Below the pieces are notes generated by a model that saw only the letters and a program-made list of their open reading frames with translations, did not search any database and was not told the DNA's origin. A program made the translations under genes and the position numbers. From DATAAZ01 sp036259875 (GTDB lineage Bacteria; Actinomycetota; Thermoleophilia; Gaiellales; Gaiellaceae), in NCBI GenBank assembly GCA_036259875.1, contig DATAAZ010000079.1:1-61847 (forward strand): DNA of 61,847 nucleotides, read 5' to 3'. Shown here one piece after another: positions 42,731-52,770 of the stretch (the stretch's first letter is position 1; each line of letters starts with the position of its first letter).

Positions 42731-45673
42731 GTGGGGCTCTCCCTGCTCGTAGGGCCGGCGAACGCCGGCAAAGTCGCGCTGCTTCTCGATCGGTATGTAG
42801 ACGCCGCGGCCCGCGAGCCGGTCCTCCTCGTCCCCAACCGCGGCGACGTCGACCGCATCGAGCGTGAGCTTCTGAGCCGCTCGCCCGCGCTTCTCGGCGG
42901 GTGGATCGGGACGTTCGACGATCTCTTCGAGCGCCTCGCGCGGGGTGGCGCAAACGGGAAGGCGGCCCGGCCCCTCATCCGACCGTCCCAGCGACGGCTC
43001 CTGCTCGCACGCGTGGTCGCCTCGACACCGCTCGACGGCCTCTCCGCCTCTGCCCGGTTCCCCGGCTTCGTCGAGGCGCTCGGCGAGGCGATCGCCGACG
43101 CGGAGTCGGCGCTTCTCGAGCCCGGCGACCTGGACGGCCCGCTCGGCGGGCTCTACGCGCGCTACCGTGCCGAGCTCGACCGGCTCGGGCTCTGGGACCG
43201 GGCGCTCGAGCGGCGCCACGCGGCCGACCTCGTCGGGCGAGAGCTCGCCGCGTGGGACGGCCGGCCGGTGTTCGCGTACGGATTCGAGGACCTGACGGGC
43301 GCGCAGTGGGCGCTCGTCGAGGCACTCGCGGGTCGCGCGGACGTGACGGTCTCGCTTCCGTACGAGCCCGGGCGCGGGGTCTTCGCAGCGGTCGAGCGCA
43401 CGGCGAACGACCTCGCGCGGCTCGCGGACGGCCGGATCGAAGAACGCCCCGCGCAGCCGTGGTACGACGTCCGGGCCCTCGAACATCTGGAGCGGACGCT
43501 GTTCACCGAGGGGGTCGCTGCCGATCCGCCCCCGTTGAGCGGCGCCGTCCGGTTCCTCGAGGCCGCCGGGCCGCGGGCCGCGCTCGAGCTCGTCGCGGAG
43601 GACGTGCTCGGGCTCCTTCGCGACGGCACGCACGCCGAAGAGATCGCCGTCGTCTGCCCCGCGCTCGAGCGCTTTCGCGCGCCGCTCGAGACGGCGTTCG
43701 GCGCCCTCGGCGTCCCGTACGCGCTCGAGGGAACCGTTCCGCTCGAGCGGACGCCGTTCGGCCGCGCCCTTCTCGCGCTGCTTCGCTTCGCCTGGCTCGG
43801 CGGGACGCGGCGCCACCTCTTCCTCTTTCTCCGCTCGCGGTTTTCCGGCCTCCCGCGCACGCGATCGGACTTCGTCGAGGGCCGCCTCCGCGGTCGCGCG
43901 ATCTCCGAGCCCGCGCGCGTCGAGGAGGAGGCGGCGCGGCTGCTCGGTCATCCGGTGCCGGCGCTCGCCGACGCGCGTGAGGCGGCGAGCCCCGCGGACT
44001 CCGTTCGCGCGCTCGCTCGGAGGATGCTTCGCGCCGCGTACGGGCTCGAGTCGCCGCCGGCCGGCGAGGCCGCCCGGCTCGATCTGCGCGCGCACGAGGC
44101 GGTGCGCGACGCGTGCGACGACCTGGACGGCTGGTCCACGCTCGGCGAGCCCGCGCTGCGTGAGCAGGCCGTCACCGCGCTCGAGCAGGCCGAGGTGCGG
44201 CTCGACCGGCCGCGTGAGCCGGGCCGCGTCGCGGTGCTCGATCTCCTGCGGGCGCGCACGCGCCGCTTCAGCGCCGTCTTCGTCGTCGGGCTCGAGGAGG
44301 GGTCGTTTCCGCGCCGCGGCGCCGAGACGCCGTTCCTTCCGGACGACGAGCGGCGCGAGCTCGAGGCACGCGTCCCGCGGCGCCGCCTCGTCAAGCCCGA
44401 TCCCCTCGCACGCGACCGGTACCTCTTCTACACCGTGTGCACCCGGCCGTGGCGCCGCCTCACGCTCGTTCGCGAGGCGGCGACCGAGGATGGTCGCCCC
44501 CAGGAGCCGAGCCCCTTCTGGCTCGACGTCCGCTCCCGCTTCGCGGCCGAGGAAGTCGCTCGCTGGACCCGCCGGCGCTCGCTTTCGGCGCTCACCTGGG
44601 ACCTCGAGCGCGCGCCGAGCGAGCGGGAACGGCTCCGCGCGGTCGCATCGATCGCGTCCGCCGACCCGGACGAGGCGCGCGCCCTCGCCTCCGCGAACGG
44701 ATGGGCGCGGCGAATCGATCGCGCGCTGGGCGCGTTCTCGCGGCGAACGCGGCTCTCGAGCCCGGCCGTCCACCGCGAGCTCGAGCAGCTCGGGCGCTTC
44801 TCGGTCACGGAGCTCGAGACGTTCGGAACGTGCTCGTCGATGTGGCTGATCGACCGCGTCGTCGATCCGCGCGCGATCGACGCCGAGATCGACGCCAGGA
44901 TCCGCGGCGCCGTGGCGCACCAGGCGCTCTACCGCTTCTACACGCGACTCCCGAAGCGCCTCGGCGTCGAGCAGGTCGATGCCGACCGGCTCGAGGACGC
45001 GGTCGCGTTCCTGCGCGAGTGCCTCGCGGAAGCGATCGAAGGGCAGGTGCGGCTCGACCTCTCGGACCTCGACCGCCTCGAGCTCGAGGGAACGCTCGCG
45101 CGCGATCTCGAGCAGTTCCTTCGCAGGGAGGTCGAGCTCGGCTTTCCGCTCGTCCCGCGCCGCTTCGAGGTCGTGTTCGGGACGCCGGGCGCGCCCGTGG
45201 AGCTGCAGCGCGGGCTCGACCTCGGCGGGTTCACCGTGTCGGGAAAGATCGACCGGATCGACGTCGACCCGATGAGCGCGCGGGGGATCGTCCAGGACTA
45301 CAAGTCGGGGACGGGGGCCCATTCAGCGGCGCAGATCGCGTCGGAGGGGCGCCTGCAGATCCCGCTCTACATCCTCGCGCTTCGCGACCTGGTCGGGATC
45401 GAGCCGCTCGGCGGGCTCTACCGCGCGCTCGCCGGCCCCGGCTCGACGCGCGGGCTCGTTCGCGCGGATGCACGCTCGGACGCCGTCCCGGGGCTGAAGG
45501 GCGCCGACTACGTGTCGGAGGGCGAGTTCTGGGGTCACGTCGACGAGGCGCTCGCAAAGGCGCGCGGGGCCGTCGAGCGGATCCGCGCCGGGGACGTGCG
45601 CCACGACCCGCGCGGCGGCTCCTGCCCGACGTGGTGCGACCGCTGGCCGATGTGCCGGGTGCGGAGAGCATGA
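42731..45673 (+). CDS. AddB-like nuclease/helicase-fold subunit
   Basis: The 980-residue protein has a P-loop with GPANAGKV in place of GKT/S, UvrD-like fold remnants and the C-terminal PD-(D/E)XK nuclease with IVQDYKSGTG and QIPLYILAL. Cysteines in FGTCSSMW and in the C-terminal SCPTWCDRWPMC fit the Fe-S cluster that AddB enzymes place around the nuclease. Together with the next gene it should form an AddAB-like end-resection complex for double-strand breaks. GTG 42731 is the start. The degraded P-loop means AddB does not act as the helicase motor. The 97 bases to the next gene hold no other supportable feature. Confidence 0.85.
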   Translation: MGLSLLVGPANAGKVALLLDRYVDAAAREPVLLVPNRGDVDRIERELLSRSPALLGGWIGTFDDLFERLARGGANGKAARPLIRPSQRRLLLARVVASTPLDGLSASARFPGFVEALGEAIADAESALLEPGDLDGPLGGLYARYRAELDRLGLWDRALERRHAADLVGRELAAWDGRPVFAYGFEDLTGAQWALVEALAGRADVTVSLPYEPGRGVFAAVERTANDLARLADGRIEERPAQPWYDVRALEHLERTLFTEGVAADPPPLSGAVRFLEAAGPRAALELVAEDVLGLLRDGTHAEEIAVVCPALERFRAPLETAFGALGVPYALEGTVPLERTPFGRALLALLRFAWLGGTRRHLFLFLRSRFSGLPRTRSDFVEGRLRGRAISEPARVEEEAARLLGHPVPALADAREAASPADSVRALARRMLRAAYGLESPPAGEAARLDLRAHEAVRDACDDLDGWSTLGEPALREQAVTALEQAEVRLDRPREPGRVAVLDLLRARTRRFSAVFVVGLEEGSFPRRGAETPFLPDDERRELEARVPRRRLVKPDPLARDRYLFYTVCTRPWRRLTLVREAATEDGRPQEPSPFWLDVRSRFAAEEVARWTRRRSLSALTWDLERAPSERERLRAVASIASADPDEARALASANGWARRIDRALGAFSRRTRLSSPAVHRELEQLGRFSVTELETFGTCSSMWLIDRVVDPRAIDAEIDARIRGAVAHQALYRFYTRLPKRLGVEQVDADRLEDAVAFLRECLAEAIEGQVRLDLSDLDRLELEGTLARDLEQFLRREVELGFPLVPRRFEVVFGTPGAPVELQRGLDLGGFTVSGKIDRIDVDPMSARGIVQDYKSGTGAHSAAQIASEGRLQIPLYILALRDLVGIEPLGGLYRALAGPGSTRGLVRADARSDAVPGLKGADYVSEGEFWGHVDEALAKARGAVERIRAGDVRHDPRGGSCPTWCDRWPMCRVRRA

Positions 45674-45770
45674 GACGCCGCTCGCGGTGCCCCGCTCAGG
45701 CTGTGCGGGCCTTGCCCTTGCGGCCGACCGAAACGACCGGTCGACGCGCCCGAGCGGGGGATCTTCGGTC

Positions 45771-48700
45771 ATGAGCGCGCAGGCGCCGAGCCGCGAGCAG
45801 CTCGCGGCGATCGAGGAGCGGGGGGTCGTCTTCGTCTCCGCGGGGGCGGGGACGGGCAAGACGACCGTGCTCGTGGAGCGGTTCGTCCGCGCGGTCTGCG
45901 GGCGCGGGCTCGGCCTCGACGAGGTCCTCGTCATCACCTACACGGAGCGCGCCGCGGGCGAGCTTCGGTCCCGGATTCGCGAGCGCTTGACGGAGCTCGC
46001 GCGTGCCGACCTCGCCGGTGAGATCGATCGCGCCTGGATCTCCACGATCCACGGGTTCTGCTCGCGCCTGCTCCGCTCGCACCCGTTCGCGGCCGGCCTC
46101 GATCCGGGCTTCCGCGTCCTCGACGAGAGCCAGGCGCGGGTGCTTCGCTCGGAGGCGTTCACCGAGGCGCTCGGCCGTTTCTGCTCCGACCGACGACCCG
46201 AGCGGCTCGGCCTTCTCGCGACGTACGGGTCGGACCGGCTGGCCGCCATGCTCGCCGGGGTCTACGAGCGTCTCCGCACGGCCGGCCGCCCGCTCGTCCT
46301 CGGGGCGGGCGAGCGTGCCGGGCTCGCGCATGCGCTCGTGACGCTTCGCGAATGCGCGGAGGCGACCTTCGCCCACGCGGACGGCGATCGCGACGCGCGG
46401 GAGATCGTCGGCCGCGCGGCCGAGCTCGGCGCGGACGGCTCACCGCCCGACCGCTTCCTCGACCTCGCGGAGCTGCGTGTCGGGGTGCGGGACGAGCGCT
46501 TCGCGTCGTACCATGACGCGCTCGCGGCGGTCGAGAGCGCGGCGCTCGACGAGATTGCGGCGCGCGACCGCGACCTCCTCCAGGATCTCCTGGTCGCGTT
46601 CGACGCGGCGTATCGGGAAGCGAAGGCGCGCGAGTCGGCCGTCGACTTCGAGGACCTTCAGCTTCTCGCGCGCGACCTCCTGCGTGGCGACGAGGTGGTG
46701 CGCGAGCGGACGCGCTGGCGCTTCCGCTCCGTCATGGTCGACGAGTTCCAGGACACGAACCGGCTCCAGTGCGAGCTCGTAGACGAGCTCGCCTGCGACG
46801 AGCTCTTCTTCGTCGGGGACGAGTTCCAGTCGATCTACCGCTTCCGTCACGCCGACGTCGACGTGTTCCGCGACCGGCGGGCGCGGAGCGCCGGCGTGCT
46901 CGCGCTGACGCGCAACTATCGGTCTCGGCCCGAGATCCTCGCCGTGGTCAACCACCTCTTCGGGACGGAGTTCGGCACCGATTTCGAGCCGCTCGTCGCC
47001 GCGGGCCGCTTCCCGGAGCCGATCTTCGGCGCCGCGGTCGAGCTCCTCGTCACCGACAAGGCCAGCTACCGCGCGGCGAAGGTCCATTGGCGGATCGCCG
47101 AGGCGCGGCACGTCGCGCGGCGCGTGCGCGAGCTCGTCGATGCTGGTGAGGCGACGCCCGGCGAGATCGTTCTCCTCTTCACAGCGGGAACGGACGCCGA
47201 GCGCTACGAGGAAGCGCTTCGCGCCGAGGGCCTTCCTACGTACCGTGCCGCCGGGCGCGGCTACTTTGGCCAGCAGCAGGTGGCCGACCTGGTCGCCTAC
47301 CTCCGGCTCCTCCAGAACCGCTACGACGACGAGGCGCTCGTCAGCGTGCTTGCGTCGCCGTTCGTCGGTGTCTCGAACGACGCGCTCGTCCTCCTGCGGC
47401 GGGCGGCAGGACGGCGGCCGCTCTTCGCGGGGCTGGAGCGAGAGCTCCCGCCCGGGCTCGGGCCGCGCGATCGGCGTCTCTTCGAGGCGTTTCGCCAGCG
47501 GTACGAGCGACTCGTCCGGATCAGCGAACGGGCCGGGCTCGAGCGCGTCTGCGAGCGGGTGCTCGTCGAGCACGACTACGACCTCGCCGTGCTTGCCCAG
47601 TGGGACGGACGCCGCCGCTACGCGAATCTCCGCAAGCTCGCGCGCCTCGCTCGCTCGTACGAGGGCCTGCGCGGTCCCGACGTCGAGGGGTTCGTCCGCT
47701 TCTTGCGCGACCAGGAGGCCGCGGGCGCGAAGGAGGTCGAGGCCGTCGCGGAGGAAGAGGGCGGAGATGCCGTCCGGCTGCTGACGGTTCACGCCGCGAA
47801 GGGGCTCGAGTTCAAGGTGGTCGTCCTCGCGGACGCCGGCCGCCCCCCGCCCTCGCCGGCCGCGGACGAGATCCTCTGCCTGCCCGACGGGCGCTTCGGC
47901 TTCCGTATCGTCAACCCGGCGACCGGCCGGCGCGAGGGTGCGTTCGGCTGGGAAGAGATGCGCGACGCCGAGCAGGGCGCCGAGCAGGCGGAGAACCGGC
48001 GGCTCATCTACGTCGCCATGACCCGTGCGATCGATCGTCTGATCGTGTCCGGCGCCGCCGATCCGGGCAGCCGGCGGGACGCCGCCGCGCCCCTTCACTG
48101 GATCCTTCGGCGGCTCGAGACCAATCTCGACGCGGACCGCCCGGTCGAGCTCGAGCGCGGGGATGCGCGCGTCCTCCTCCGCGTCGACCGAGCCGGGGCC
48201 GAGCCGGCGTCCGAGAGCGGGGCGGAGGCGGGTGAGCCGCAGCTCCAGCTCTTCACGCCGGTCAACGGCGGCGCGGCTCGCCACGTTCCCGAGCTCCCGC
48301 CGCTCGCCGCGATCGCGCCGCCGCCCGAGAACGTCGTGCGCCGCCTGTCCTACAGCGCGCTCGCGCTCTTCGAGCGCTGCCCGTACCGGTTCTATGCCGA
48401 GCGGCTGGTCGGACTGCGGCCGGTCGACGGAGCCGGGGAGGTCCCGGGCGGTGACGGCCTCGCGGCGACCGAGCTCGGCGACGCCGTTCACCACCTGCTC
48501 GAGCTGGGTACGCCGTCCGCGGAGCTGCGCGAGCGCGTGCTCGCGCGCTACGCGGGCGCGACGGAGGAGGACGTCGAACGGGTCGCGACGCTCGTCGCAG
48601 CCTGGCGGAGCTCGGAGCTCGCCGCCCGGCTCGGTGCCGACGAGGCGGTTCGGGTCGAGCTGCCGTTCGCGTTCGAGCACGACGCCGTCCTCCTCCACGG

Positions 48701-49079
48701 GCGCTTCGACGCGTTCCGGCTGGTGGATCGCCGCGCCCTCGTCGTGGACTACAAGACGAACCACCTCGACCAGGTGACTCCCGCGGAGATCGTCGACGCT
48801 GAGTACCGGCTGCAGCGCCTCGTGTACGCGCTCGCCTCGTTCCGCGCCGGGGCGGACGAGGTCGAGATCGCGTACGCGTTCCTCGAGTGTCCCGACGAGC
48901 CCGTGCACGCCACGTTCACGCGAGCGGACGTCCCGCGCCTCGAGGCTGAGCTCTCAGAGGCGGTGGCGCTGATCCGCGCGGGCGACTTCCGCCCGACGCC
49001 GAGCGAGCTCGCCTGCCCCGGCTGTCCCGCGCTCGACCTCGTCTGCGCCGGGCCGCGGCTTCCCGTCGCCGCGCAGTAG
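45771..49079 (+). CDS. AddA-like UvrD-family helicase-nuclease
   Basis: The 1102-residue protein has Walker A SAGAGTGKTTVLVERF, VITYTERAAGELRSRI, TIHGFCSRLLR, the DEXQ box MVDEFQDTNRLQ and GDEFQSIYRFRHAD, NYRSRPEI, VRLLTVHAAKGLEFKVVVLAD and YVAMTRAIDRL, the full UvrD set. The C-terminal nuclease has VVDYKTNH and QRLVYALASF. It is the motor and a second nuclease of an AddAB-like complex that resects broken ends. ATG 45771 is preferred over 45687. The addB-addA-nth order suggests a DNA-repair operon. Confidence 0.92.
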   Translation: MSAQAPSREQLAAIEERGVVFVSAGAGTGKTTVLVERFVRAVCGRGLGLDEVLVITYTERAAGELRSRIRERLTELARADLAGEIDRAWISTIHGFCSRLLRSHPFAAGLDPGFRVLDESQARVLRSEAFTEALGRFCSDRRPERLGLLATYGSDRLAAMLAGVYERLRTAGRPLVLGAGERAGLAHALVTLRECAEATFAHADGDRDAREIVGRAAELGADGSPPDRFLDLAELRVGVRDERFASYHDALAAVESAALDEIAARDRDLLQDLLVAFDAAYREAKARESAVDFEDLQLLARDLLRGDEVVRERTRWRFRSVMVDEFQDTNRLQCELVDELACDELFFVGDEFQSIYRFRHADVDVFRDRRARSAGVLALTRNYRSRPEILAVVNHLFGTEFGTDFEPLVAAGRFPEPIFGAAVELLVTDKASYRAAKVHWRIAEARHVARRVRELVDAGEATPGEIVLLFTAGTDAERYEEALRAEGLPTYRAAGRGYFGQQQVADLVAYLRLLQNRYDDEALVSVLASPFVGVSNDALVLLRRAAGRRPLFAGLERELPPGLGPRDRRLFEAFRQRYERLVRISERAGLERVCERVLVEHDYDLAVLAQWDGRRRYANLRKLARLARSYEGLRGPDVEGFVRFLRDQEAAGAKEVEAVAEEEGGDAVRLLTVHAAKGLEFKVVVLADAGRPPPSPAADEILCLPDGRFGFRIVNPATGRREGAFGWEEMRDAEQGAEQAENRRLIYVAMTRAIDRLIVSGAADPGSRRDAAAPLHWILRRLETNLDADRPVELERGDARVLLRVDRAGAEPASESGAEAGEPQLQLFTPVNGGAARHVPELPPLAAIAPPPENVVRRLSYSALALFERCPYRFYAERLVGLRPVDGAGEVPGGDGLAATELGDAVHHLLELGTPSAELRERVLARYAGATEEDVERVATLVAAWRSSELAARLGADEAVRVELPFAFEHDAVLLHGRFDAFRLVDRRALVVDYKTNHLDQVTPAEIVDAEYRLQRLVYALASFRAGADEVEIAYAFLECPDEPVHATFTRADVPRLEAELSEAVALIRAGDFRPTPSELACPGCPALDLVCAGPRLPVAAQ

Positions 49080-49080
49080 C

Positions 49081-49782
49081 GTGGCCCGCAGCTACGTCCA
49101 CGAGGCGCGTCGGCGCGTCGGGCCGAAGCGGGCGCGCATCCGGCCCGTGATCGAGCGGCTCGCCGCCGAGCACCCGGACGCGGTGATCGCGCTTCGCTTT
49201 CGAAGCGACCTCGAACTCCTCGTTTCCGTCATGCTCTCCGCGCAGACGACCGACGTCACAGTGAACCGCGTGACGGAGCGGCTGTTCCGGAAGTACCGGA
49301 CCCCGGAGGACTACCTCGCCGTTCCGCTCGCCGAGCTGGAAGCGGACATTCGGCCGACCGGCACCTTCCGCCTCAAGGCTCGCAACGTTCGCCGTGCGAT
49401 GCAGCTCCTCGTCGAGGAATTCGGCGGCGGCGTGCCGACGCGCCTCGACGAGCTGGTGCGGCTTCCGGGCGTGGGGCGAAAGACCGCGAACGTCGTCGCG
49501 GCCGAGCGCGGCGCGACGCAGGGGATCGTCGTCGACACACACGTTCGGCGGCTCTCGCAGCGCCTCGGCTTCACGCGGCAGGAACACCCCGAGAAGATCG
49601 AGGCCGACCTGCGCCGGCTCGTCCCGCGCGAGGACTGGGCGCGATTCCCGCACCTCCTCATCTGGCATGGACGCCGGGTGTGCATCGCGCGACGACCGCG
49701 CTGCGAGATGTGTGTCGTGAACGACCTCTGCCCGTCGAGCCGGTACGAGGCAGAGCTCCCCCCTATTCGCCCGAAGAAGTAG
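49081..49782 (+). CDS. nth: Endonuclease III
   Basis: The 233-residue DNA glycosylase and AP-lyase has LLVSVMLSAQTTDVTVN, the helix-hairpin-helix LPGVGRKTANVV with catalytic Lys, VVDTHVRRLSQRLGF with the Asp, and a C-terminal Fe-S cluster C-x6-C-x2-C-x5-C in CIARRPRCEMCVVNDLC. It repairs oxidised pyrimidines. The GTG at 49081 is 1 base after the AddA-like stop, so it is cotranscribed with the nuclease pair. It converges with the EamA gene. Confidence 0.95.
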   Translation: MARSYVHEARRRVGPKRARIRPVIERLAAEHPDAVIALRFRSDLELLVSVMLSAQTTDVTVNRVTERLFRKYRTPEDYLAVPLAELEADIRPTGTFRLKARNVRRAMQLLVEEFGGGVPTRLDELVRLPGVGRKTANVVAAERGATQGIVVDTHVRRLSQRLGFTRQEHPEKIEADLRRLVPREDWARFPHLLIWHGRRVCIARRPRCEMCVVNDLCPSSRYEAELPPIRPKK

Positions 49783-49787
49783 GCGGA

Positions 49788-50612
49788 TCATGCCGCGGCG
49801 AGGACGGCGATCCCTGCCGCGACGAGCACCGCCCCGATCAGCCGTCCGCGCGTCACACGTTCGCCGAGCAGCGCCGCCGCGAGCGCGGTCGCGATGACGA
49901 CGCTCGTCTCTCGGAGCGCAGCGACGGCCGCGGCGGAGGCGAGCTCGAGCGCTCCGAGCACGAGTGCGTAGGCGCCGAACATCGCGATGCCCGCCGCGGC
50001 CGCGGCCGGCGTGAGCTCGCCACGGAGCGCGCCCGGCCCTTTCGCGGCCGCGAGCGCCGTCGCGTACGCGACGGCTGGGCCCGCGAGAGCGAGCTCGAGG
50101 TACGGGATCGGCGCCGCATGCCGGATCCCTTCGTTGTCGACGAGGGTGTAGGCGGCGATGCAGGCGGCGACGGCGACCGCGAACGCCGTTGGTCGCGCCG
50201 CGATGGGGCGGCGCCCCCCGCGAACGAGCAGGACGCCGGCCGCGATGACGACCACGCCGGCGATCTGACCGGCGCTCGCCGCGGCCCCGAGTGCCGTGAC
50301 CGCGACGAGGAGAACGAGGACCGGCGCAACGCCGCGCGAGAGGGGATAGACGACGCTGAGGTCGGCCCGCCGGTACGCGGCGGCGAGAAGCGTGAAATAG
50401 GCGAGCTCGAGGAGCGCGCTTGCCGCGAGGTAGGGGGCGGCTGCGCGGTCGACATCCCAGGTGAGAGCGGCCACGGGGGCGAACGCGACGGCGGCGACGA
50501 CGAGCGCGACGGCCGTCGCTGCTTCGACGTCGCGGGCGCGCGCGAGGAGCAGGTTCCAGGCAGCGTGGAGAACTGCTGCCGCGAGCGCGAGGACGAGCGC
50601 CTCGACCGGCAC
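49788..50612 (-). CDS. EamA/DMT-family transporter
   Basis: The 274-residue product has ten hydrophobic helices in two five-helix repeats (LHAAWNLLLAR, AYRRADLSVVYPLSRGVAPVL; then LASAAAVAALRETSVVIATAL). The repeat and the LSRG-type loops are typical of drug/metabolite transporters. The substrate is not predictable. It starts at GTG 50612. Convergent with nth (5 bases apart) and divergent from the hypothetical at 50702. Confidence 0.85.
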   Translation of the reverse strand: MPVEALVLALAAAVLHAAWNLLLARARDVEAATAVALVVAAVAFAPVAALTWDVDRAAAPYLAASALLELAYFTLLAAAYRRADLSVVYPLSRGVAPVLVLLVAVTALGAAASAGQIAGVVVIAAGVLLVRGGRRPIAARPTAFAVAVAACIAAYTLVDNEGIRHAAPIPYLELALAGPAVAYATALAAAKGPGALRGELTPAAAAAGIAMFGAYALVLGALELASAAAVAALRETSVVIATALAAALLGERVTRGRLIGAVLVAAGIAVLAAA

Positions 50613-50701
50613 TGGACGAGCGTACGATCCGACACGGACACGGCGGCGTTTCGGCTCGAACGGTCACGGTCTCGTTCGATCGCGGGCGATACGTTCGGAC
50701 G

Positions 50702-51031
50702 ATGCGGGCGGTCGACCTAGCCGTCTATGCCGACGTTCTCGCCGCGCGCGCGTCAGTCCTTGCGGCGCAGCTCGAGCGGACGCGCGCAGGCGTGCGCGAG
50801 GCCGCGATCGAGCGCCGTGCGCGCGCGGCGCTCGAGCCTGCGACGGTCGAGCGCCTCGAGCGGCTCGGGGTCGTCTCGCGAGCCGACGAGCGCGCGCAGC
50901 GGGCGGAGGCGGCCCATCTCGCCGCAGATCTCGCCGCCGTCGAGACGCTCCAGGGCTGGGTCGAGGCTCGCCTCTTCGAAGCCCGTGAGCACGAGGGCGG
51001 CGAGCTCGGCGAGACCCGTTCGGCCGCCTAG
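50702..51031 (+). CDS. Hypothetical helical protein
   Basis: The 109-residue product from ATG 50702 is Ala/Arg/Glu-rich and predicted entirely helical, with a Leu-spaced coil. There are no cysteines and no catalytic motif. It is probably a real gene because its coding strand is consistent and it fills a gap between two others, but it is not recognised. The composition is close to that of random GC-rich frames, so caution is needed. Confidence 0.4.
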   Translation: MRAVDLAVYADVLAARASVLAAQLERTRAGVREAAIERRARAALEPATVERLERLGVVSRADERAQRAEAAHLAADLAAVETLQGWVEARLFEAREHEGGELGETRSAA

Positions 51032-51081
51032 CGTCCGTCAGGCACGCCGTGCGACGCCTTCTCTCACGGTCGACCCGGCGC

Positions 51082-51528
51082 CTACGAACGCGGAGCGAGC
51101 GCGACGAGAAGGCCGCCGTCCTCGTCGTACGCGGGGAAGAAGTCGGCCGTTACGTCCTTGACGACGCCGGATCGCGTCCGCAGGCTCAGCTTCCGGCCGA
51201 GCTGGCGCACGCCCCATTCGAGGGCGACGTCGGCGGGGCTCGGCCCGTGCGCGCCGTTCAGGGCCAGTGCGTCGGTCACGTCGTGGCCGAGGAGATCGCT
51301 CTCGCGGTAGCCCGTCAGCTCGAAGACGCCGCGGCCGACCGCGATGATCCTCCGCTCCCGGTCGCACACGAGGAGGCCGGTCGCCGGCCCGGGGTAGTAG
51401 TCGTCCAGGAGCTCGAACAGGAATCCGAACCCGCAGCTCGAGCAACCGACTGCCTGGTGAGTGAAACCTTCGCGGCCGTCGTCGTCGATCGACCGCCGCC
51501 TGCAGTTCGGGCAGATGAAGAACGCCAC
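51082..51528 (-). CDS. PAS-domain protein with zinc-ribbon-like start
   Basis: The 148-residue protein begins AFFICPNC and later has GCSSCGFGF, two CxxC pairs that make a small zinc ribbon, then a PAS domain (PGPATGLLVCDRERRIIAVGRGVFELTGYRESDLLGHDV, then GRKLSLRTRSGVVKDVTADF). PAS domains sense light, redox or ligands and mediate dimers. No output domain is present, so it may work by protein interaction. GTG 51528 is the start. It is alone on the minus strand upstream of the trxB end. Confidence 0.75.
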   Translation of the reverse strand: MAFFICPNCRRRSIDDDGREGFTHQAVGCSSCGFGFLFELLDDYYPGPATGLLVCDRERRIIAVGRGVFELTGYRESDLLGHDVTDALALNGAHGPSPADVALEWGVRQLGRKLSLRTRSGVVKDVTADFFPAYDEDGGLLVALAPRS

Positions 51529-51669
51529 GGCGCTCGATGCTAGCGAGAGAAAGCGGCGATCCCGCTCAGCGACCGCGCCGGCATGGCTCGGGCTGGACCC
51601 CGCGCCTGGTCGGCTGCGGCTCGCTCCCGTGACGTTCGCCGGTTTGCCCGCGTGTGACGAGTCGCGCGG

Positions 51670-52656
51670 CTACCAGTTCTGCGGCGTCGCGAGCGCGCGG
51701 TCGTCCACGAGCTCCCCCGCCGGACCCTCGCGGGCCGCGATGTACCGCTCGGCGTCGAGCGCCGCCTGGCAGCCCATCCCCGCCGCCGTGACCGCTTGGC
51801 GGTACACGTGGTCGACGACGTCGCCGGCCGCGAATACGCCCGGCACGTTCGTGATCGTCGTCTTGCCCTCCGTCAAGAGGTACCCGGCCTCGTCCATGTC
51901 GAGCTGGCCACGGAAGAGCGCCGTCGCCGGATCGTGTCCGATCGCGACGAAGACCCCTTCGGCGGGAATCTCGCTCGTGGCGCCCGTCTCGACGTTTCGC
52001 ACGCGGACCGCCTCGACCTTGTCGTCCCCGAGCACGGCTTCGACGACGCTGTCGAGCACGAACTCGATCTTGTCATTCGCGCGAGCGCGGTCGACCATGA
52101 TCGGCGAGGCGCGAAACTGGTCGCGGCGGTGGACGACGGTCACCTTCGACGCGAACTTCGCGAGGAAGATCGCCTCCTCCATCGCCGAGTCGCCGCCGCC
52201 GACGACGACGGCCTCCTTGTCGCGGTAGAAGGCGGCGTCGCACACGGCGCAATACGTGACGCCGCGCCCCTGGAGCCGCTGCTCCGACTCGAGCCCGAGT
52301 TGCCGGGCGACGGCCCCGGTCGCGACGATGACCGTCTCGGCCCGGTAGTCGGTGTCGCCCACGCGGACGCGAAACGGCTGCTCGGAGAAGTCGACGGCCG
52401 TCACGTCGTCGGTCACGAATTCGGCGCCGAAACGGCCCGCCTGCTTGCGGAAGTCCTGCATCATCGCGGGGCCGAGGATGCCCTCGGGGTATCCCGGGTA
52501 GTTCTCCACGTCGCTCGTGATCATCAGCTGCCCGCCCCACTGGAACCCCTCGATGACGAGCGGCTCGAGGTTTGCACGGGCGCTGTAGAGGGCGGCCGTG
52601 TAGCCGGCCGGCCCGCCTCCGATGATGATGACCTTCCTGACCCCGTTCTCGTTCAC
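51670..52656 (-). CDS. trxB: Thioredoxin reductase
   Basis: The 328-residue flavoenzyme transfers electrons from NADPH to thioredoxin. It has the FAD-binding VIIIGGGPAGYTAALYSARA, the redox pair CAVC (Cys136, Cys139), the NADPH-binding VVVGGGDSAMEEA and the FAD/closing GVFAAGDVVDHVYRQAVTAAGMGC. The length is normal. GTG 52656 has a GAGGAGAA site. It would supply thioredoxin that drives CcdA and TlpA above. No thioredoxin gene is next to it in this window. Confidence 0.96.
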   Translation of the reverse strand: MNENGVRKVIIIGGGPAGYTAALYSARANLEPLVIEGFQWGGQLMITSDVENYPGYPEGILGPAMMQDFRKQAGRFGAEFVTDDVTAVDFSEQPFRVRVGDTDYRAETVIVATGAVARQLGLESEQRLQGRGVTYCAVCDAAFYRDKEAVVVGGGDSAMEEAIFLAKFASKVTVVHRRDQFRASPIMVDRARANDKIEFVLDSVVEAVLGDDKVEAVRVRNVETGATSEIPAEGVFVAIGHDPATALFRGQLDMDEAGYLLTEGKTTITNVPGVFAAGDVVDHVYRQAVTAAGMGCQAALDAERYIAAREGPAGELVDDRALATPQNW

Positions 52657-52770
52657 GTTCTCCTCTCGAAATGTGCGGGCCCGTACGGGCCCTGCTTATG
52701 TAAACGACGGAGGCGGGGCTTCTGTTCCGATCGTGTAGCGTCTGGACGCGGCGCAAGGATAGCGGCGGCG

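Noticed and set aside
42185..45322. Very long minus-strand open frame (1045 codons) opposite the AddB-like gene
   Set aside because: It is Arg/Glu-rich shadow sequence on the opposite strand of a well-supported nuclease gene; no domain is readable. Such frames are expected in high-GC DNA.
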